Below are positions 59,988-64,000 of a DNA stretch of 64,000 nt, piece by piece. The stretch comes from Merdimmobilis hominis (GTDB taxonomy: Bacteria > Bacillota > Clostridia > Oscillospirales > Ruminococcaceae), in NCBI RefSeq assembly GCF_016901855.1, contig NZ_JACJKY010000006.1:62001-126000 (forward strand), given 5' to 3'. Under the pieces are notes generated by a model. It did no database searches. It was not told the DNA's origin and saw only the letters and a program-made list of their open reading frames with translations. A program made the translations under genes and the position numbers. The stretch's first letter is position 1. Every line of letters starts with the position of its first letter.

Positions 59988-60350
59988 TTATTCTTCGATT
60001 CCCAGAATCTCTTTCACGTCAAGCCGTGTGCCGTCCGACCACAGTTTTTCCAAATTATAATAGCTGCGGGACGGTTCGTGGAAGATATGAACAATGACAT
60101 CGATGTAATCGAGAATAATCCAGTTTGCTGTCTGATACCCTTCCACACTTTTGGGCAGACGGCCTTCTTGTTTTAACTGATACTCCACCTCGTCGGCAAG
60201 CGCACGGACGTGTGTGGTGTTGTCCGCCGATGCGATGACAAAATAGTCGCCGAGGATGGTGACGTCATGCACCCGGATTGCTTCAATCTGATCGGCTTTT
60301 TTATTGTCGAGGATTTCGATAATCCGTTTGGTCAGTGCTAAAGAATCCAT
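59988..60350 (-). CDS. rsfS: Ribosomal silencing factor RsfS
   Basis: RsfS binds uL14 and keeps 50S and 30S subunits apart in starvation. The 120-aa protein has the DUF143 signature: ILDNKKADQIEAIRV, GDYFVIASADNTTHVRALADE (cited as DYFVIASADNTTHVRAL) and YIDVIVHIFHEPSRSYYNLE (cited in part). It lies between yqeK and leuS in the conserved nadD-yqeK-rsfS order. Confidence 0.96.
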   Translation of the reverse strand: MDSLALTKRIIEILDNKKADQIEAIRVHDVTILGDYFVIASADNTTHVRALADEVEYQLKQEGRLPKSVEGYQTANWIILDYIDVIVHIFHEPSRSYYNLEKLWSDGTRLDVKEILGIEE

Positions 60351-60365
60351 TGATGTTCCTCCGTT

Positions 60366-60944
60366 TTATTTGTTTGCCGCCGAAAGCTGTTCGCACAATT
60401 CATTATAGCAGTCAATTGAATCGAACGCAATCGGAAGCGATTGTTTTACCAGTTTTTTGATCGTGAAGCGCTGCGCATAAAGCAATACGCCATTTAGATC
60501 GGAAAATGCGCGTTCACGCAGTTCTTCCGCTTCTTTGTAGGTTCTGTCATAGGACACGACATCGGCAACATATACGATTTTTTCGAGCAGGCTCATGCCG
60601 CGGCGGCCGGTTGTATGATACCGGATTGCGTTGAGCACGTCCTCATCTGTCACCGAAAACCATTTAGGCACCGTTAAAAACGCTGTGATGCCGTGATAGA
60701 CATTCGGATTAGCCAGCAAAGAAGTATCATTGATTATACCAGATTCTTTGAGGATTGTAAACTGCACATCGGCAGGAATTTCCTTGGCAATATCGTGTAA
60801 AAGACCTGCCGCCTTTGCCGCGGTCACATCCGCGCCGTATACTTCGGCCAGTTCGCCGGACAGCCGTGCGACTGCGAGCGTATGTTCATATCGCTTTTTT
60901 GAAAGTGCTTTTTGTGCCGCCTGTTCAAACTTTAAAAGATCCGT
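60366..60944 (-). CDS. yqeK: HD domain hydrolase YqeK (Ap4A hydrolase), non-canonical start
   Basis: YqeK is a symmetrical diadenosine tetraphosphate hydrolase of the HD family. The protein has the first metal His in KKRYEHTLAVA, HD in GLLHDIAKE, NVYHGITA and RYHTTGRRGMS, plus Asp in VYVADVV. All of these are needed, so translation must begin upstream of the first His. No ATG, GTG or TTG exists there. AGGAGG (60953-60958) is eight bases before ACG at 60944, giving 192 aa, the normal family length. Starting at the GTG at 60827 would lose the first His. Confidence 0.9.
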   Translation of the reverse strand, partial: TDLLKFEQAAQKALSKKRYEHTLAVARLSGELAEVYGADVTAAKAAGLLHDIAKEIPADVQFTILKESGIINDTSLLANPNVYHGITAFLTVPKWFSVTDEDVLNAIRYHTTGRRGMSLLEKIVYVADVVSYDRTYKEAEELRERAFSDLNGVLLYAQRFTIKKLVKQSLPIAFDSIDCYNELCEQLSAANK

Positions 60945-60958
60945 CTTCGCCGCCTCCT

Positions 60959-61558
60959 TTATTCATAGAGATGATGTTCCTTGATATACGAGAGCACCGC
61001 CGGCGGAACATGCGGCGACGTACCGGTTTCTTTGATGTTCTTGCGCACCTCGGTGGACGAAACGGGAATTTCCTCGACCGGCAGAATCAGAATCCGTTGT
61101 GCATAGCGCAAAAGCGGTTCGCGGTCACTGCAAAGTGCGGTATATTCATCTTTTTCCCGTGCGCCGGCGACAAGTGTTGCCAATGTGAGGATTTCCTCGA
61201 AGCAGTACCACTTGTCAAACGACGAAAGCATATCCGAACCGACAAGCAGAAAAAGCTGTGCATCCGGAAATGCAGTGTGAATTTCCCGCAGGGTATCGAC
61301 TGTATAGCTTTTGCCCTGCCGTTTCTGTTCGATATCACTCACTTCAACGGCTTTTTCGCTTTTGAATGCAAGTGAAAGCATCGCCATGCGGTCTTTTCCG
61401 GAAGCTAATTCCTTTGCCTGCTTATGCGGCGGCACATTTGCGGGAATCACGATCATCCGGTCGAGCGAAAGCGCGTCGATACACTGGCGGCACAAACTCA
61501 CATGCCCGTCATGCACGGGATTGAATGTCCCGCCGTAAATGCCGATTTTCTCGCTCAT
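60959..61558 (-). CDS. nadD: Nicotinate-nucleotide adenylyltransferase
   Basis: NadD joins NaMN and ATP to deamido-NAD. The 199-aa protein has the nucleotidyltransferase start IYGGTFNPVHDGHV (H-x-G-H motif), GSDMLSSFDKWY and the C-terminal SSTEVRKNI motif. It overlaps yhbY by 4 bases, and the yqeK ribosome binding site begins right at its stop. Confidence 0.97.
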   Translation of the reverse strand: MSEKIGIYGGTFNPVHDGHVSLCRQCIDALSLDRMIVIPANVPPHKQAKELASGKDRMAMLSLAFKSEKAVEVSDIEQKRQGKSYTVDTLREIHTAFPDAQLFLLVGSDMLSSFDKWYCFEEILTLATLVAGAREKDEYTALCSDREPLLRYAQRILILPVEEIPVSSTEVRKNIKETGTSPHVPPAVLSYIKEHHLYE

Positions 61559-61848
61559 GCGTCCAAGTCATAAATCGGTTCTTTGTTGTTTCGCTTGTAC
61601 AACACAAATTTCGAACCGATCACCTGCACGATGTCGCACTCCGCTGCCTCAGCAAGTTCCTGTGCAGCTTCTCTTGCCGTGAGCAGGCTGTTTTCAAGCA
61701 CTTTGCCCTTGACAAGCTCACGCGACGGGAATGCGTCGTTTAACTGTTTTAATACGGTCGGCGTGATGCCGTTTTTGCCGATAATCAAAATCACTTCGAG
61801 CGAATTGGCATATTTGCGAAGCGCTGCGCGCTGTTTTGTCGTAATCAT
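61555..61848 (-). CDS. yhbY: YhbY family RNA-binding protein (CRM domain)
   Basis: A 97-aa CRM-domain protein associated with ribosome assembly. Visible motifs are LTxx-like TKQRAALRKYANSLEVILIIGKNG (cited as LEVILIIGKNG), the loop ELVKGKVLENS and QVIGSKFVLYKRN. It overlaps rdgB by 4 bases, in the conserved obg/yhbY-nadD neighbourhood of Firmicutes. Confidence 0.95.
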   Translation of the reverse strand: MITTKQRAALRKYANSLEVILIIGKNGITPTVLKQLNDAFPSRELVKGKVLENSLLTAREAAQELAEAAECDIVQVIGSKFVLYKRNNKEPIYDLDA

Positions 61849-62441
61849 TCGGTTTCTCCTTTTCTCTGCTTTAAGAATGCATCCATTTTTTTAAGCGCCA
61901 TACCGCGGTGGCTGATGGCGTCTTTTTCTTCCGGAGTGCATTCTGCCATGCTTTTTTCTCCGACCATGAAGATCGGATCATATCCAAATCCGTTCTCGCC
62001 GCGCGGGCCGGTTCCGATTTTGCCCTCGCATGTACCGTGGAACGAATAGACTTCATCGTCTGAAAGAACGAGCGAAATCGCACATTCAAACCGCGCGGTG
62101 CGCTGTTCATCCGGCACATCTTTAAGCTCTGTAAGCACCTTTTCATAACGGCCGATATCGTCAAGACCCGGTCCGCCGTAGCGTGCAGAAAACACACCCG
62201 GTGCACCGCCCAGTGCATCAACCGAAAGGCCCGAATCATCCGCCACAGTCGGCAGTCCGCTCAAATCAAACACGGCTTTTGCCTTGATATATGCGTTTCC
62301 TCCAAAGGTATCGGCGTTTTCCTCCGCCTCGCACACGATGCCTGCATCGCGAAGCGACAGCACGGTATAGCCGTGCGGCTCTAAAATGCGTGTAAACTCC
62401 TTGACCTTATGGGCGTTGTTTGTTGCAACGATCAGTTTCAT
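61845..62441 (-). CDS. rdgB: XTP/dITP diphosphatase
   Basis: This enzyme removes non-canonical purine nucleotides before they enter DNA. The 198-aa Ham1-family protein has the N-terminal [31 protein letters not shown] (metal-binding Glu/Asp region), [11 protein letters not shown] and the C-terminal [11 protein letters not shown]. Normal length. It follows ftsY by 17 bases. Confidence 0.97.
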   Translation of the reverse strand: MKLIVATNNAHKVKEFTRILEPHGYTVLSLRDAGIVCEAEENADTFGGNAYIKAKAVFDLSGLPTVADDSGLSVDALGGAPGVFSARYGGPGLDDIGRYEKVLTELKDVPDEQRTARFECAISLVLSDDEVYSFHGTCEGKIGTGPRGENGFGYDPIFMVGEKSMAECTPEEKDAISHRGMALKKMDAFLKQRKGETE

Positions 62442-62458
62442 CTGCCTGCACCTCCTGC

Positions 62459-63364
62459 TCAGTCAAACAGTGCGTTCACAAAATCCTGTGCGACAAACGG
62501 CTGTAAATCGTCGATCTTTTCGCCCACGCCGACGAATTTGACCGGGAGTCCCAGTTCATCTTTGATGGCGATCACGATGCCGCCTTTCGCCGTACCGTCG
62601 AGTTTTGTCAGCACGATACCGGTGATGCCTGCGGTTTCTTTGAATTCGCGTGCCTGATTGACACCGTTTTGACCGGTCGTCGCATCAATGACAAGCAGAA
62701 TTTCGCGATCGCAGTCGCCTGCCTCGCGGTCGATGACACGCGAAATTTTCGCAAGCTCGTCCATCAGGTTTTTCTTGTTGTGAAGCCGTCCCGCTGTATC
62801 ACAGATAATGAGGTCTGCGCCGCGTGCCTGTCCGGCTTTGATCGTATCATATACAACCGCGGCAGGATCAGCACCCTCTGCGTGACGAATCATATCAACG
62901 CCTGCGCGCTCCGCCCAAATGCCGAGCTGATCGGCAGCCGCTGCACGGAATGTATCTGCCGCACCGAGGATGACCTTTTTGCCCTGTGCTTTATAATTTG
63001 CCGCCAGCTTGCCGATTGTGGTTGTTTTGCCGACACCGTTGACGCCGATCATCAGAATGACTGACGGTTTTGTGCTGATATGCATTTCATCCGAACCGGA
63101 CATCATCTCGGAAATGATCTCTTTGAGCATATCTTTGATCACAGCCGGATCGGTTGCACCCGTCTTTTTGATACGGCTGCGCAGTTCATCGCAGATTTTC
63201 ACCGATGTCTGCACGCCGATATCACACAGAATCAGCGTCTCCTCGAGTTCTTCAAAGAAGTCCTCGTCAATTTTTGTAAACGAATGAATCACCGTTTCCA
63301 CCCGGCGAATCATCGAATCCTTCGTCTTTTTGAGTCCGTTTTTAATTTTATCAAAAAAGCCCAT
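62459..63364 (-). CDS. ftsY: Signal recognition particle receptor FtsY
   Basis: The SRP receptor GTPase that docks ribosome-nascent chains at the membrane. The 301-aa protein has a short N-terminal amphipathic part ([15 protein letters not shown]) in place of the long acidic A domain of Escherichia coli. The NG domain has [43 protein letters not shown] and a final [12 protein letters not shown]. It follows smc by 13 bases, the usual smc-ftsY order. Confidence 0.98.
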   Translation of the reverse strand: MGFFDKIKNGLKKTKDSMIRRVETVIHSFTKIDEDFFEELEETLILCDIGVQTSVKICDELRSRIKKTGATDPAVIKDMLKEIISEMMSGSDEMHISTKPSVILMIGVNGVGKTTTIGKLAANYKAQGKKVILGAADTFRAAAADQLGIWAERAGVDMIRHAEGADPAAVVYDTIKAGQARGADLIICDTAGRLHNKKNLMDELAKISRVIDREAGDCDREILLVIDATTGQNGVNQAREFKETAGITGIVLTKLDGTAKGGIVIAIKDELGLPVKFVGVGEKIDDLQPFVAQDFVNALFD

Positions 63365-63377
63365 CTCGCGTCCTCCT

Positions 63378-64000
63378 TTATTCCGCCGAAAGCAGATTGT
63401 TTGTACTCGGTTCGGAAAGCGTCAGTGTCAAAAGCTTCGACACGCCGTCCTCCTGCATCGTAACACCATACAGCACATCCGCCGCCTCCATCGTACCGCG
63501 GCGGTGCGTAATCATGATAAACTGTGTCTGTTCGGAAAGCGTTTTCAAATATGCCGCATATTTATCGACGTTCACGTCATCAAGCGCCGCCTCGATCTCG
63601 TCGAGAATACAAAACGGCGCCGGATGTACCCGCAGAATCGCAAAATAAATCGCAATCGCCACAAACGCCTGCTCGCCGCCGGAGAGAAGCGTTAAATTTT
63701 TGATCACCTTTCCGGGCGGTTCGACATGAATTTCGATGCCTGTTTCCAGCACGTCGGACGGATCGGTCATCGTGAGCTCTGCGCGGCCGCCGCCGAACAG
63801 ATCGACAAAAATCTGCTTAAAGTGACGGTTGATCTGCGCGAAATTCTCAGAAAACACCGTTTTCATCTGCTGGGTGAGTTCATCGATAAGCTTTAACAGC
63901 TCCCGCTTTGACTGCTCCGCATCCGAAATCTGATGCGTTAAGAATGTATATCGTTCGTTGACCTCACGGTATTCCTCGATGGCGTCCACATTGACACTGC
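63378..64000 (-). CDS. smc: Chromosome segregation protein SMC (C-terminal part, cut by window edge)
   Basis: The frame is open to the window edge. About 207 residues of the C-terminal head are visible: NVDAIEEYREV at the coiled-coil/head junction, the C-motif LSGGEQAFVAIA and Walker B in FCILDEIEAALDD. The H-loop reads ITHRRGTME. SMC condensin ATPase organises the chromosome with ScpA/ScpB. It is first in the smc-ftsY series here. Confidence 0.97.
   Translation of the reverse strand, partial: SVNVDAIEEYREVNERYTFLTHQISDAEQSKRELLKLIDELTQQMKTVFSENFAQINRHFKQIFVDLFGGGRAELTMTDPSDVLETGIEIHVEPPGKVIKNLTLLSGGEQAFVAIAIYFAILRVHPAPFCILDEIEAALDDVNVDKYAAYLKTLSEQTQFIMITHRRGTMEAADVLYGVTMQEDGVSKLLTLTLSEPSTNNLLSAE

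Overview
The window looks like a chromosomal segment from a spore-forming anaerobe of the class Clostridia, probably an Oscillospiraceae/Ruminococcaceae-type organism. The evidence is sporulation genes (spoVB-like, yabP, yabQ, cwlD), class III ribonucleotide reductase (nrdD/nrdG), a hybrid cluster protein, a DnaE-type polymerase, rpsU, Firmicute synteny blocks and moderate GC with strong CCG proline codon use. I see no tRNA, rRNA, IS element, prophage or CRISPR array. Genes are packed tightly, mostly on the minus strand, and no gene-free stretch exceeds 300 bases.

Layout. 1-13.7 kb: the 3' end of a TPR glycosyltransferase, then rpsB-tsf behind a structured leader, ymfF-ymfH-lgt, pfkA, and murB-rapZ-whiA-dnaE. 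13.8-24.8 kb is the most accessory part: a TIGR01212 radical SAM gene with two tiny coat-like genes, a MerR regulator divergent from a flavodoxin/cyclophilin-fold/hydrolase operon, an orphan histidine kinase without its phosphoacceptor histidine, gap, and a Crp/Fnr regulator divergent from an HD/cupin/ferredoxin/hcp operon. 24.2-33.4 kb: cwlD-radA-GNAT, an amidohydrolase/RNA methyltransferase/membrane protein operon, an S66 peptidase, an oligopeptide-binding lipoprotein and a DUF368 protein. 33.5-36.6 kb: an NrdR-type promoter drives nrdD, a 53-aa separate glycyl-radical domain, and nrdG. 36.7-48.4 kb: a PASTA pseudokinase, a UvrD-type helicase, trhP-like U32, mltG, fau, a DJ-1 protein, GNAT, DUF2156, tmk, thyX and a Cys-rich protein.

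48.6-53.5 kb reproduces the Bacillus yabM-yabR block (spoVB-like, mazG, yabO/rqcP, yabP, yabQ, divIC, yabR) with hup inserted. 53.5-57.4 kb: FMN-riboswitch-controlled ribU, a CD1247-type zinc ribbon protein, efp, an M24 peptidase, yqeG and rpsU. 57.5-64 kb: leuS-rsfS-yqeK-nadD-yhbY-rdgB-ftsY-smc, a growth and translation block.

Most noteworthy: (i) the NrdD glycyl-radical domain is a separate small gene; (ii) a 14-bp palindrome sits exactly at -41.5 of the predicted hcp-operon promoter; (iii) two genes have start problems that a single base explains (DUF368 with a T7 tract, yqeK with ACG); (iv) the PASTA kinase and the orphan sensor kinase both lack catalytic residues; (v) a MerR-type 19-bp-spacer promoter; (vi) a predicted rpsB leader structure. 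All functions are read from motifs and synteny; no database search was run.
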